Assembly (NCBI GenBank): GCA_013399305.1
Contig: VXAI01000276.1
Span: forward strand, 560,338-624,337
DNA: 64,000 nt
Direction: 5' to 3'
Origin: Rostratula benghalensis
Taxonomy: Eukaryota > Chordata > Aves > Charadriiformes > Rostratulidae
Numbering within the stretch: position 1 is the stretch's first letter; each line of letters opens with the position of its first letter. Of the stretch, positions 1-12,760 are shown in pieces. The translations under genes were made by a program, and so were the position numbers. The notes beneath the pieces were generated by a model. That model made no database searches. It saw only the letters and a list, made by a program, of their open reading frames with translations, and had not been told where the DNA came from.

Positions 1-1755
1 CAACAGTGCACCATGAGCAATAGGACAGTTTCACAGTCAGCATGTAGTATTTTTAGCTTAACAGGCTTGTATGTTCCACTCTTCAGGGCAGATATCACTT
101 TCCCTGTGTATGTGGTATCACAAAGGTCCAGATTGATGATACAGGGGTTATATCATTCCTACATGCAGAATAATGTAAGAGACTTTAGGTAACACACAAA
201 CTGTTGTTGCAATGCTCAGAAGACCCTTGGGAAGATGAAGGAATAGCTTGTTTCCCCTGTCCTTGTTGGATTAGAAGTAAGGTAGCAAGGCTTGGTTTAG
301 GCACAGGAAAGCTATCTGACAAAAAGGGACAATGCAGCCAATGAGCAGGCTGGCTAGAAGGGTTATAGATGCTCCAGAACTAGAAATCATTACAAGTTAG
401 GCAAATAATCTGTCGGAAATGACATACAGTACAGCTGATCCAGCTTTAGAACACAGATGAGACACTTTCCAGTCCTTTTCTTACTGTGAACACGTAAGGA
501 ATACTTTAAACCTAGTTGACATTTCATCCTACATATTCCTCGTTTAGGTTTAGGTTCTTGGCCAACGTCACTAGGGAACAAAAAACATTTTTGCTCCGCT
601 GCTTTCTGCTTTGCTCTTTCCCATGCTCCCATCTTCTGGCCAAATTTCTGCCTTTCTTTTTCTCTGTCCTCTGAAGTGGTCAAACACACAATTATGGAGA
701 TGTGGAGTTGGATATATTTTGGATTAAGTTTACCTACTTTCTGGTATTCAGATAGTTGCTACTAAGTGGTAGCCACAAGCTACTTGTTTTTATAACACTG
801 AGTGCTGTCAGCTCCTACATTTTCAGAAAAATTAAGTAATTATGTGGTGGATTTCTACCTTTTTTTCTGACTGCAACTATATACTTCTCAGGAGGCATAA
901 AAGCTTTGTAATGAAGAATTAAGCAGTAGCATAACAGTCTCTACTACTATTTTTTCCAACACACATGTATTTCTCTGTTGCTACATCCCATCATAGTCTG
1001 CCTTGACAAAATCTCTGTACTATTTTCCTTTCTCAGGGCCCAAGTGGCAAAGCAGTGCTTTATAGCTTGGTATCTGTTTTGATTGCTTCAAGTTTTCTGT
1101 GCACATTTACATTCAAAGAGTTGTGGTTTGTTTACCAGGCACCAGATTTGGTATGTTTGAAGTAAATGGTAAATAAAAACCTGATCTTTTTAAAGAGTCG
1201 GGCAGATTTCATTTATGTTGGCTTTTTCAGAGTACTTCTTTTTAACCATGCATAAAGTTTGGGGCTGAATTTCCAGTGTCTCTTTAAAATGGTTGATTTT
1301 TTATTGCATATTCTCCTCCAAGACTTCATGCTTGCCTTCAATTTTCATAATGTGTGGAGCACGTTCATCCATCTTCTCTTACCATTTTTTTCCTTCTGGA
1401 GTTCTAATAGCTGTAAGCAGAGTTTTCAAGGAAGTCTCAGTTCACTGCTCTGCTTCTGAAGGCGACTCCTGTGACTGAGTTGCAGAGCACAAGTGGAAGA
1501 GAAAAGCTGCTGCCACTGCAATGCTTCCAGCAGCATCCTCACTGGCAATGTGGTGCTTACCAGTATCTGAATGTAAAAACCATAGTGAGCACTGTTGTAA
1601 TTGGTAGGGTGCTGCGGTATCTGGGTTAATCTCCTAAGAGGACAGTACAGTTGTGTCACTGAAAATGTGTCTTTTTTTCCTCTGTACATGCTTTTATGTG
1701 AAAGCTACTATAGGGTGCTTCCCATCTGGTGCTTCATTTCAGCTGCAGTTAGTGG
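1..1755. other. AT-rich non-coding DNA, nothing recognised
   Basis: I see no exon-like signal, repeat family or RNA gene here. The open frames near 390-690 and 1259-1690 are short, overlap one another on both strands and lack plausible splice borders, so I treat them as chance ORFs. Confidence 0.6.
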
Positions 1756-1939
1756 GTTTATGCGGTGGGTTGAACCTGGTTCAATGCCAGGTACCCACCA
1801 AAGCTGTTCTATCACTCCCTCTCTTTAGCTGGGAGGGAAAAGAAAAGGTAACAAAAGGCTTGTGGTCCAGATGAGGACAAGGAGATCACTCACCAATTAC
1901 CATCAAGGGCAAAACAGACTCAACTTGGGGAAAATTAAT

Positions 1940-1949
1940 TTTATTTATT
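1940..1949 (-). terminator. Polyadenylation signals of the LTR
   Basis: The plus strand reads TTTATTTATT, which gives two overlapping AATAAA hexamers on the minus strand. They sit upstream of the U5-like segment, where a retroviral LTR carries its poly(A) signal. This position supports the minus orientation of the element. Confidence 0.55.
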
Positions 1950-2146
1950 ACTAGAGTAGGATAATGAGAAATAAACCCAAATCATAAAACCAGCTTCTTC
2001 CCATCCTCTCCCTTCTTACTGGGCTCAACTTCAGTACCAATTTTCTCTGCCGCCTCTCTCCCCAGCAGTGCAGGAGGATGAGGAATGGCGGTTGCAGTCA
2101 GTTTATCACACATCATCTCTGCCACTTCTTCCTTCTCACGCCCTTC

Positions 2147-2420
2147 CCCTGCTCCAGCATGGGGTCCCTCCCACAAGAAAGTATTTTCCAATGGGGTCCT
2201 TCCCACAGGCAGTTCTTCATTAACTACTCTAGTGTGAGTCCACCACTGGGTTGCAGTTCTTGACAGCAAACCTGCTCCAGCATGGGCTCCTCTCCACGAG
2301 ACCACAGGTCCAGTCAGGAGCCTGCTGCAACATGGGTTTGTCATGGGGTCACAGCTTCCCTTGGGCACATCTACCTGCCTTGGTGTAAGGTCCTCCATGG
2401 GCTGCAGGTGGATATCTGCT
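2147..2420 (-). repeat. Imperfect internal repeats in the LTR U3
   Basis: On the plus strand the phrases 'ctgctccagcatggggtcc', 'aatggggtccttcccac', 'ctgctccagcatgggctcc' and 'ctgctgcaacatgggt' recur at irregular spacing of roughly 40-100 bases, followed by related ATGG-GCTGCAGG phrases. These look like degenerate tandem units inside the LTR promoter region. Such arrays often vary in copy number between copies of a family. Confidence 0.5.
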
Positions 2421-3756
2421 TCACAATGGACCTTCATGGACTGCAAGGAAACAGCCTGACTCACCATGGTCTTCATCATAGGCTGCAGGGGATCAGGACA
2501 CCTGGATAACCTCCTCCCCTTCCTTCCTCACTGACCTTGGTGTCTGAAGAGTTTCTTCTCTCACACATTCTCACACCTCTCTCCCAGCAATTCTTTTTTC
2601 CTTCTTAAATATGTTAATACAGAGGCACTACCACCACTGCTCCTTAGGTCAGATTTGGTCAGTGGTAGGTCCTGTAGAACTGGCTGTATCAGACATGGAA
2701 GAAGTTTCTGGTACTGTCTCACAGAAGCCATCCCTGCAACCTCCCTGCTAGCAAAACCTTGCCACACAAGCCCAATATTATTTGGCTGAAAAACCTTTGC
2801 TTTTTCTCATGCACCTGCACACTTACTGTAGATTTGTAAACTTTCTTTGTTTTCTCCCATGTGACATAACTCTTATTTGTAGTATTCTAGTACAGATGTG
2901 GGAGAGCCCATTAGACAAGGCGATATCATGATGGCACAGTACCCAAAAGTGGCAAAGAAAATGGGCATCTTTACAACCAATGGCTTGAAAGTGTGAGAAA
3001 AATAATCAGAATGGTCACTAAACAAATCTAAATCACCAATGAAATGTCTTCACTGCTTTTATCTTTTTAAAGGAAAAATAGTATGTGTTATTTGGACTTC
3101 TGTAGTGTATGTACAGCCCTCTGTGCTTCTCATATGACACAGCCCTAGCTGTAGGAAAGGAAGGCTTCTCCATTTGTACCTACGGCCCACATATTGTGTA
3201 CTTCAACATATTTGAATATATATTTTGACAGTACTTTTGTGGAATTTTAAAATAAAAGTATCATGCCTTATGCATGTGATACAAGGTCCTTCTATATTAT
3301 ACCCACCTTGTGCCATATCAAGGACAGCAGGGTTTGTGTCCTGAACTGTGTGTAAAATGTACAGGCAGGGGGGAGATGGTGGGCTTTTTCCCCTGGGTAT
3401 GTGGAAGATTAGTTCCATAAAATGGTGAAGGTCCTTTTTTATGGACACACCTCTCTCACGGCAGATTCATCCAGAGACTTGCCTTGGCACTGGGAAAGCT
3501 TTGACCCATCCACCACTTCATCTCTATAGTTTTTGCAGCTGCGTTGCTGTTCACTTTTTATAAAAAAGAAACAAAGAAAATGACACAGTTTCTAATTTTG
3601 TCTTGTCACATGGAGGACTTTTCTTCTGGAAACTCACCAGGGGAGACAGGTCTTGTTGGGCTGCAGGTGATTTAGTGTGACTTCCTGTCTCTTATCCTGG
3701 ACAGCTTTGAATGTTTTGTGAATAATTGAGCCACTATTTTAGCCAATTTCTGCTGC

Positions 3757-3811
3757 TTTGTTTGGTTTGGGGTTTTTTGTTTTTTGGGGTTTTTTTGCAT
3801 TTTTTAAAAAT
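3757..3811. repeat. T/G low-complexity tract
   Basis: Runs of T broken by GGTTTGGGG and TTTTGGGG blocks. This is simple low-complexity DNA with no sign of a gene. Confidence 0.8.
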
Positions 3812-5555
3812 ACTAAAGGCATGTGAAAACATCTTTCTTTATTTAAGACAAGTCTACACTTGAATGCAGTCTAAACATACGGTTTCTTTCAGATCATATG
3901 TGTAATATTGCAATCCTGATTATATTGTTTTTGTTTCACTGTCTGTTTTTTGTAGTCTGCTATTCTGACTGTATGCCCTGATATTTATTTTTAATGAGAT
4001 GCACTTCGGTTCTTTCACTGCTTACTAACACTTTAATTTGAGAACCAGTTTTCACCAGCCCTGCAAATATCCAATGTTCTTTGCAAAGTCAAGTCCATTT
4101 CCTGCGATAACCTTGCTTTGACCTGTTATCAGTTATATCACAAATTATTCAGTCTCTAATTGGTTCATCTTTTAACTACAAATTCATATGACTTAGCTTT
4201 ATTACATAGCTCTGTGACAAGCTTCTGTGGATCAAAGTAGTCTCCCATTTTTAAGGAACTTTCTCTTGCAGGTTGCAACTCCTTTTGTTCTATTCCTTGA
4301 ATATATTCTTTATATTATTAATATTAGGGGTTTAGATGTGTTGTTGTCATTCTTAAAGGTCTCAATTGTGTTTTAGACCTCATATAAATGTTGTTCAAAT
4401 CCTGATGAGGTTTTAGTATGGAGAGCATGAGGTATAGCAGTATGGAGGATTTTTCCCTCTCTGATTATTGTACTCTGTTTTCTTGGAAAATCTGAAGATG
4501 CTGTAGCTTCTTACTCCTTTTAGCCAGATTCCAACCATGCAGGGGGATGAAGTTTGCTTGGTGTCTACACAAAATACATTTTAATCCTGCAACAAGTAAC
4601 TAGTATGCAGCATGAACATGGGTGGTAAAAGACCAGTTGCTGTCTCTCTGAGCCTGCACATTTACCATAAGACAAGGTCTCAACACCTGTTTTTAAAAAG
4701 AAATGAACATCTAAATGAGACAAAAGCCCTACAGAGGAGGTCTTTCAAGACAGTTAGTAATCCAGGCCAGTACTCAAATATAACTATTTGCAGTGAACAC
4801 ACAGTGGAGCTGGACAGCTAGAAAGGGCTTGCCTTCCTCCCACAGTTTCCATAGATAATTTTTTTCATTAAAATAGGCAAAAAGAGGATTTATTATCTTT
4901 TTCCATGCAGAACGTTATATTATCTGCCCTGATAATGATTTGCGTGTTTGTAAGATTTCTACTCTTTTATTCAGATGCATGGCCAGGTCTCTAGCGGCTG
5001 CTCAGGATGCATCACAAAAAGGGAGAAAGAGTCTTTTCCTTGATGCAGCCACCACCTAAAACAATGCTTGAAGGAGAAAAGCTATTCAGTCAGCCCAAGC
5101 ATCCATTCATATTGCTTAGGGCTTGTTGTGCTGCAGTCTCTCGTCTCTCCATTAATTAATGGTGAAAATACACATAACTAGGAAAACAGCAAACGTAAGC
5201 AGGGAATTAATTTATTTTTCATAAATAGGGAATGCCTCATCAGTAGAAAAGCAAAGGCTTGAAGTGTCTCTTCATGTTCTGATTTTTGTTCTGAAGCTGC
5301 CTGTTTGCTTGCTTTCTCATCTCTTCTATTTAAACCAAACAACAATCTATTTATTATGACATTAAAAAAAATATTGTGGCTAAGGGAGAAAGTACTTTGG
5401 AGAGAGATTCAAGTTCAGCAGCTGGAAACGAGGGGAAAAAAATCAGGACTACACCAGTCTAATTGATTTTGTTATAGAACAAAATTAGCTGAAGCCAAAG
5501 AGCAGTAAAATGCACTCACCTTTATTGTAAGCATTTGAAGCTGTGCTAAATGAAA

Positions 5556-5578
5556 GGTGGGGGGGGGAGGTGGGGTGG
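5556..5578 (+). repeat. G-rich run
   Basis: A run of nine or more G followed by further GG/GGGG groups. It could form a G-quadruplex on the plus strand, but there is no nearby gene feature to give it a role. Confidence 0.6.
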
Positions 5579-6447
5579 AAATCTGCTCTTTGCTCATGGC
5601 ACAGGGCATTTATTAGAAAATAAAAATAATTAGTTGTAGAAAAAACAATTGAATTGTGCAAAGTGTTTTGCCTGGATTCCAGGAATGGCACCTTTAATGA
5701 GGCCCTACACTTCACAAATGCTAAAGCAGTTCTTAAATGGGGTTTAATAGGATATTTTCACTTTCTTTCAGCTCTTTGTTCTCAAACATATAGGTACCCC
5801 AGAGTGCACACATTTAATTTAAGCAAGTTTTACGCAAATTCATCTCCTGTACCTGATGAATACACTACTAAACATACAACAACTCCCCATCAGATCCTCA
5901 CACAAGAAATCAGTGGCCTTCAAATCAAATCAGAGGCCTATTTGTTTCTTGTGCTCTGCATTACAAAAAAGGATTTTAATTAGCCAAGAGACACTGTTCC
6001 CATTGCCCATGAAATGCAACTGGAATCCTAATTTCTCAACCACATATAAGAATAATTAACTTCTGGGAAACAATGTTTAACAAGCCACTGTTGACTCGAG
6101 TTAGGAATATGACCTGCCACCATGCAGTAACTGTCTGACAGGCTTTTGATTTCAAAGCGCTTCCTTTGAAAAGGAGGGAACAAATACAACTATGCCAGTG
6201 TGTTGTCTCTTTTGGAGATGTACTGAAAATTCTTTAGAGTTCGAGTTTTGCTCTATCTTGCTTTTCTCAAGGGACAATATGGCAAACTTGAGGCACAGAT
6301 GGGCCATCACCTCAAGAGGTATCAAAAAAGTGAAATCCACCATGGGAAGAAGTGTGGTCATAACTGTGCTAGTACCAGGTTAATGGGGGCTAATGCTTCA
6401 GACCTTCTCAATCTTACATGGGTAAGCAAAAGTGCACAAATAACGTC

Positions 6448-6482
6448 TGTTACATTTTGATCTCTGTGTTACATTTTGATCT
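6448..6482. repeat. Small tandem duplication
   Basis: The 16-mer TGTTACATTTTGATCT occurs at 6448-6463 and again at 6467-6482. The identical copies point to a recent local slippage duplication. Confidence 0.85.
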
Positions 6483-9400
6483 GCTTAGAAAGCATAACAA
6501 GAATAATTTTTTTAACATCTGAAAACAGAGTCCGGGGCAAGGTATGATGGTGTCGGTGTGGGGTTTTATTTTGTTTCGTTTCTTCATTGCTCTATAATTT
6601 TATTGGCTGGTTTTGGACTTTCTATAACAAGAGATGAGTATAAAATGACAGGAAAAACAATTTTGTGGGCTAATACCTTGTCAGCTTCTGGAACAGTTTG
6701 CCTTGAACTGAAATCCAGGGGGATGTTCACACAATTTTTAAAGATTATTTCAAGAAATGCATGTGGATGTGCATGTGTGTGTTTGAAGTAGCTTGGGTTT
6801 CTTCATGATAGGTTTTTAGATGCTTTATTTTTGTAGCACCTTTACTGTCTTTTAGTGTTTAGGAACAGAAGGAATTCTTCCTTCCAGCTGTCTTCTACCT
6901 GCTTGCTTTAACTATTGATATCTTTCTTAACCTCTTCCTAGAATTGCTAGAATATTTCTTCTTGTCAGCACATCAGAATGCAAAACCAGGAGAGAAGAGA
7001 GTACACAATTTACAGTACTAAAATTTTCCAGTGTTAACACAGCAGGCAAGGGCTGAAATCCTCTGCATTGAATTGACATCTCCAAAGAGTCTGGGGAGTT
7101 CTCAGCCTTCTCCTGGGAAGCTACTGGCCTTCTCTGATGCTCCCAACCCGCATCTGATAAAGAAGCTTGGTGGCCTCTTCTAAACCTTTTAAGTGTTGTT
7201 TCAGTTTCCAGTGGGAAATTGTCCACTCTAACATTATCACACTGCAAAGCAATTCAGAGAAGAGACTGAATGGGCATGGAGATGGGATAACTGAACAGAA
7301 TGTAGCCTCCTTCAGTTCAGAGCTGAGGCCCACTTAGGGAGCTTATCTGTCTGCAGTCTGCTCTGCTTGTCAATACAAATAGGAATTTGATCATGAAGGA
7401 TCTAAAAATTTCAACTGAAGGAACGTTCAGACTGGTAAAGTTCAGACTAGTATTTGGGAAGTAGATTCTTTAACTGCCCATTCCGATGCTCTCTAGAATA
7501 TTTTTTATTGCTTAGTATATGGTTGTATCTCAAAAAGATGGATTTGGCAATGTTAGAAAGTGTTAAATCTGCCTTAAATTTGGAATCAATTTGCACTTAC
7601 CTGACCACATCTGGTAACCTCATGACCCATGAAGTCCTCCTGGCTATATCAGCAGCACCTCACATAGAGGGGAGATGCTCTGAACTTTATATACCTTGCA
7701 GTATTCTCACAGTGAAATCAACACTAACAACTGCAGAAAGCATATCTTCCATTCTTGGACTGTCCGGCAAGTAATCTATTGCAGGCCAAACAGGAAAGGA
7801 AGATTTAATAATAAGTAAATAAAAATCAGTTCTCTGTCCCTTTAATCTCTTTATTATCTTTGACTTTGACTGATTGTACAAAAGTGGTGTACAAACATCT
7901 CAACCACAACTTGTTATGGAAAGCATTGTATAAGTGATGTATCTGAATAATAGATGAAACAAGCATATAAACATCCCGACAGAGTGCTACATTCACTTAC
8001 ATTTGGCTGTCAGGAAAACCTACATAGAAACTGTAAAGGTAGCTGTTTAGTCCCTAAAAGAGAACTGAACCAAAAGGGAAAGTACATTCTCTTATTTTAA
8101 AGCCAATCCGTGAAACTGCTACAGTTGTACATACTTCAATATACTGACTAATGGAAAGTCTTCTGGGTCCTGGTTCAGATTTGTGTCACTGATAGCAATG
8201 ATTCCATAAAAAACAAAAATAACAAGCGTTTCACAATTGAATATCCAGCCAAAAAAACATGTACATGTGTTGTGAGAGTAAATAAGCTTTGCTAGAATAA
8301 TGTTCCTATTCTGAAGAGAGGGAGATTAAGAGCTTCCTTTCCACTGAGGGGGGAAATCACTGTATTTCTTTTACTGTCAGCCTGATCTGAATCCACATCA
8401 ACTGGTCAAATGTCAGTCAGAACAACATATGGCTTGTCCTCTTATTTACCTAGAATCAGAGAAGGGGGAAACCACATAATTGGTTCTCTAACAGAATCAC
8501 ACTGTTAGATTGATTATTGAAGCCATGAACGAAATCTGAATGCTCCATTACTCAAAGCTAAATAAATATTTATTGTTCTGCAGCCATCACTTTTGATAAA
8601 AACAGGTTAGGAGCTAAGACTTGAGTTTAAATGTATATCTATGTAAGAAATATGTACAGTTTGAATGCAGGTGTATTTTTTAACATCAGGTGGTGACTGG
8701 AAAACAGCACAGCAAATGATTGAGGAACCAACAAGGTAAACAGCTGCCAAACCATGTTGCCCATTATGACATCAATATTCCAATGTGGTAATAAGACTTG
8801 GAATTAAAATTACATTTGCTTTCATTGGAGACCTGGAATAACAAGGAGAAGACAGTAATGCCATATTGTTTGTCTCTCCAGGGTAGCACACAGAGTATTC
8901 AGTAGATGTAGGCGTAACAAAAGAAATGTTAGGTCCACCCAAATACTCTAATCCTATCATCTTTATATCAAATATATCATATTCATAAGAGAGTAACAAG
9001 GCTAAAGGAGATTCCTTACATAGGGAATAAATTAATAACCTGGTAATTACCACTTGAAGGAGAAAGACATAATTTTATACATAAGGAGCAAATGCTTTTA
9101 TTTGTTGTCTCACTAAACCCCTAAGATTTTGAGCACATAAAGCATATTCCACTTTCTATCTGCTACTATATTAAGCTTTGTGATGAGCACACTGTATATA
9201 TTTTATGATATGGAGTTAGGGTCCAGATGAAAACTTTGTGATTTACATTTTTATCCTGCATTGACCTTTTGGCTTCACTCCTTAATTAAGCAAGGCATGG
9301 TAAAGAAAGAGATTATTATGAGGTGGCTGGGTCCCCAGGGCGTTATGAGATACCACACACAGTTAAGCTATCTCAAGACAACCATGTTCTCTAGAGTTAC

Positions 9401-10559
9401 TTTATTGCTATTATAAAAAATCTTTATTATGGGGGAAAATATGTATTTTTATGCTAGAAGAAGACGAAGATGACAGTTTAGGATGTTGAACGGTAGTTTC
9501 AGCTGAGCTTTGTGCCCACAGAGACTGTAAAACATTGAAGACTGGGCGGCCTTTGATTGGCTCCTTTGGATCCTAAAGGGGTAGATTAATCTTTGTAAAA
9601 TTCATAGTTGGAACATTGTACCATTAACTGGCACTTTCCAGTTATCAAGATACTTTATGAAACTGAAAAAGTCCTATTACACTTGCTAAAAAGGCAACTT
9701 TGGGGGTGTGGCTCTCATGAAACCATTTCATCTCTGGAGTATTAGATACTTTCCACTGTGCCCCATGCTTGACGAAACCCCAGGATGTGGATCTTCATCT
9801 GATAACCACTATCACTTTCTTCTCTGTTAATTACACCCTGTCCAAGCGTGCTAATCTTTCTCAGTTTTCTCTCTTTTTCAGTTAGAACTGAGTGAGTATT
9901 TAAGCCTTTGTGGGACCAGGCCTTAGCTCCTCTTTTTTTTATAGCACACCTCTATTTTTCAAGCATGATGTCTTCTTTTTAACCTCTGTGACAAATACGT
10001 GATGCGCACACGGGAGCTGTTATATTCTCGGCATCTGAGGGGAGTGAATATGCCATGTTCCTTTTGGTTTTAAACCTTCTGCACTATTCCTCACATTGAA
10101 GCTTTTGCATATCTACCCTTTGCACTGCTGCTAATGACCAGTGGGTATCAGAAAATATGCATCTATTTACAGAGCTTAAAAGGTGGTCTTACTTGGAAGA
10201 GTTGTTCCAGGAACACAATTGCTCTAAGGGACTCAGACTCATGAAATGCTCCTTGTGGTAAAAAAGTATGAATGCCCCATGGACCACAGACAGATACAAA
10301 ACAGACATATGTCTTTAAGACTAGATATGGCCTGCTTGACAACACATTGATTTATGCCCACCACTCTTCTGAGGCTGGCTTAGAGATATTTGATTTACAG
10401 TGGATAGATTGCCTCCTGTTAAATAAAGTCCTGGGTCATTGTTCATAAACCTGAACTGCACATAGCAATCTTGATGCATTGTTAAAATACTGTGGTGGAG
10501 TTCATAGCGCCTTATTAAGCTCTGTAGTTCAAAGATTAATAGTTAAAAGGAGAAAAACC

Positions 10560-10690
10560 TTTGTGCAAACATCTAACAAGCTTCCTAAGCCAATGACAGT
10601 TAGCCCTGCGAAGTACTCAAGAGCTGTCTGTCAAGTAATTCAAACAAAAGTGACATAACTTGGGCAAAAAGAGCGCCTATTGCCCCATCC
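10560..10690. promoter_or_regulatory. Possible conserved non-coding element
   Basis: This block lacks repeat signatures and is dense in TF-site-like words: CCAATGACAG (CCAAT and a TGACAG MEIS/TGIF-like site), CTGTCTGTCAAGTAATTCAA and AAAGTGACATAA. The call is inference from composition only; no alignment was possible. Confidence 0.25.
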
Positions 10691-10954
10691 CCACACCCAG
10701 TGGGATAGTGGATTAGCTCTCAGAGACAGTGCTTGTCAATCCCCCAGAATAACAACGCTGCCTACCAAGGTCACATCATAGCTAACAGACAGGAAAGGTC
10801 CTGAAGAAGAGCAAACCATCTACAAATGAAAACCAGGAAAAAACCTAGCACTCTGATTTTCCAGACAGTCCAGGATGCTGGTGACACCTCCCAGGTGAGC
10901 CCAGGTGCTGAGAGAGGTGATGGTGCTGCAGTAGGTGGCACTGTTCCCCTCCTC

Positions 10955-11215
10955 CAGCCACGACAGCCCCACCACACACCGGGAAGTGCCATCTTTGGGA
11001 TGAGACATAAAACTGAGGCCTTGACCAGTTGCAGTTATTAAAGGTCCCATTGCACTTTCCACAAGATTAACTGTGTTAACCTCAGTGTCCTGGCTGATTG
11101 CATTCTGTCTTCCTAAATTCCCTCTGTAGTTTCAGCTGGACAAGTTAATCTGCACTTCCTGTTTTAGGCAGCTGTGCAACTGTTGCTGTGTTCAGACACA
11201 CAGCTACTGCATTTC
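10955..11215 (+). mobile_element. Ancient amniote LINE/SINE 3' tail remnant
   Basis: The phrases GGGATGAGACATAAAACTGAGG, ATTAAAGGTCCCATTGCACTT and TTAACCTCAGTGTCCTGGC match, from memory, the diverged 3' tail of an old CR1/L3-type family seen across turtles, crocodilians and birds. The copy is decayed and its borders are approximate. I am fairly sure it is an old interspersed repeat, less sure of the family name. Confidence 0.5.
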
Positions 11216-11219
11216 ATCC

Positions 11220-12475
11220 CAGGGTCACACTCCTCCAGAGACAACTGGTACAGGTGGACCAAATAGCATCTGGCTGCACTGGTGCCCCGAGGAGGATGGC
11301 GGAGGATGGTACAGTTGTGCTCTGTTTCCAACCAAATGACATGACATGGAGAGGGAATGTGCTATTCAAAGTAGACCAGCATTTGCAACATCAGCAAAAT
11401 GTAGTAGTGGTTATTTGGTGGGACATGTGGTCAGGCCACAGGAGTAGCTTCACCTGTGCAAGGCACAGTACCTTATAGGCCATTCCATGGAGTAGGTGAT
11501 TGTGGCTGTCGACCCCACTACAGGTCTCCCCTTTGGCTAAACCCAGTCCTAGGTTTTTAGCTCTGAACTGGGAGGCAGAGCAAGGGCATGCAACAATTTT
11601 GGTGTGGTTCTAGATAAAACCCATTGGGTCCTAATTCTGAAACACCTTTCCCATGCAAGTGGCTCTTCCCGAGGCAGGCTGGAGTGAAGCTCCACATGAA
11701 CTCCTCTTACAAGGAGAAATTTGCAGCAAGGTGACCCACTATCTGACAGGCGTGGCTTCCACTTTTCTCAGCTTCGAGGTTTGGTAGTTCGACTCAAGGT
11801 TGGGGAAACTATATTCTTTCTGTCTTTAATTCTTCCTGCTGTTTCAGTTGGATACTTCCTTTGTCACTTCATATCCCAAACTATTGTGTTTTATTGCTGG
11901 AAAATGTGTGTTTCATTTCAGCGACTGGGGATTACACACACATGCCATTGAGTATAATGCAAGGCCATTACGTGAATGTAAGGAATTATTATTTTTCTGC
12001 TTATCTAGAGAAAATAAAAGTGATTATTAACATCTTCATAACTAGACAGGGAGTAATACTAATATTTGAACTCCATGAGAAGCCTGAAGTATAGTATGGA
12101 AATAACTTGGCTGGGTGATCAGGTGTTTAAAATGAGCCAGGTGTCAAGACAGGAAACCTATAATTATCATGGAATAAAAACAAATTTCTGAAAAAAACCC
12201 CACATTGGGTTGTCTGTTTTCTACTATATGGCATTTCCACTGAAGACTGTGATTCCTTTTTCTATGTCCCATTCCCCTCATACGGAGTGTCCCCTTGGGA
12301 AATGGGGCCCAAGAGCCCTTTCTAGGATGGGACAGGATATTACAGCTTGGTTTGTGCACCAGCATCCTTAATATTTCCTTCCTTTCAGAAGCAAATAGAG
12401 CGTACCCTTATCTGAATGCTAATTTCCTAGTTAAAACCCTCCCTTGCTGACAAGGGACTGAAAGAGTTTTAAATC
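11220..12475. other. No gene recognised
   Basis: Moderate-GC DNA up to about 11.8 kb, then AT-rich. Open frames of 60-96 codons overlap on several frames and have no convincing splice sites. I see nothing else here. Confidence 0.45.
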
Positions 12476-12479
12476 ACAG

Positions 12480-12760
12480 ATGTAGAGTATCAAATGCAAT
12501 AATGCTCTTGCAATAGTGCATTGAAGCCTCAATTAATTAACCCTTGGGCTAAGTAGGCAGGTACATGGTGGTGGCCACAGGCGGTGGATGGATGAGATTT
12601 AAATGGGCATCTCATTTCCTCAGCACGGAACATGCCGTTTGGTTCAGAAAGGAGTCATTTTACACACTCGCCTCATTTACGCTCAGCTTTAATCCCTTTA
12701 ATTCCACCTGAGATCCAAGCAAGAATAGGAAAAGAGAGTGAGGTGCAAAAGGCTACAGAG
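12480..12760. promoter_or_regulatory. Possible conserved non-coding element
   Basis: Contains CTCAATTAATTAACCC, a TTTAAATGGGC stretch, GCTTTAATCCCTTTAATTCC and CCACCTG (E-box-like), without repeat signatures. Dense homeobox-type TAAT words in otherwise mixed-composition DNA are typical of developmental enhancers. This is inference from composition only. Confidence 0.25.

Larger units (their letters stand above)
1761..2766 (-). mobile_element. Solo LTR of an avian endogenous retrovirus, antisense
   Basis: Read on the minus strand this is about 1 kb beginning TGTGGCAAGG and ending CAACCCACCGCA, so it has the TG...CA ends of an LTR. Near the 3' end are two overlapping AATAAA signals, followed by a segment with GTTGAGTCTGTTTTGCC, which resembles the R/U5 end of an LTR family widespread in birds (recognised from memory, not by search). 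The U3 part holds imperfect repeats of a CTGCTCCAGCATGGG-type motif. No gag, pol or env-like sequence lies on either side, so this is a solo LTR left by recombination or a truncated copy. The 165-codon open frame at 1982-2479 falls inside U3 and is most likely incidental. I could not find a clean target-site duplication, so the exact ends may be off by a few bases. Confidence 0.7.
2770..10555. other. Long gene-free AT-rich stretch
   Basis: I see no convincing exon, gene or recognisable transposon copy. The block around 5140-5260 has TTAATTAAT-type homeobox-like sites and could be regulatory. A pair of possible splice borders near 7601-7775 on the minus strand is discussed under findings. Everything else reads as old, diverged unique DNA. 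Confidence 0.5.

Noticed and set aside
1982..2479. 165-codon minus-strand ORF
   Set aside because: It lies within the U3 part of the LTR and is built from its internal repeats. There is no sign of a retroviral or host protein.
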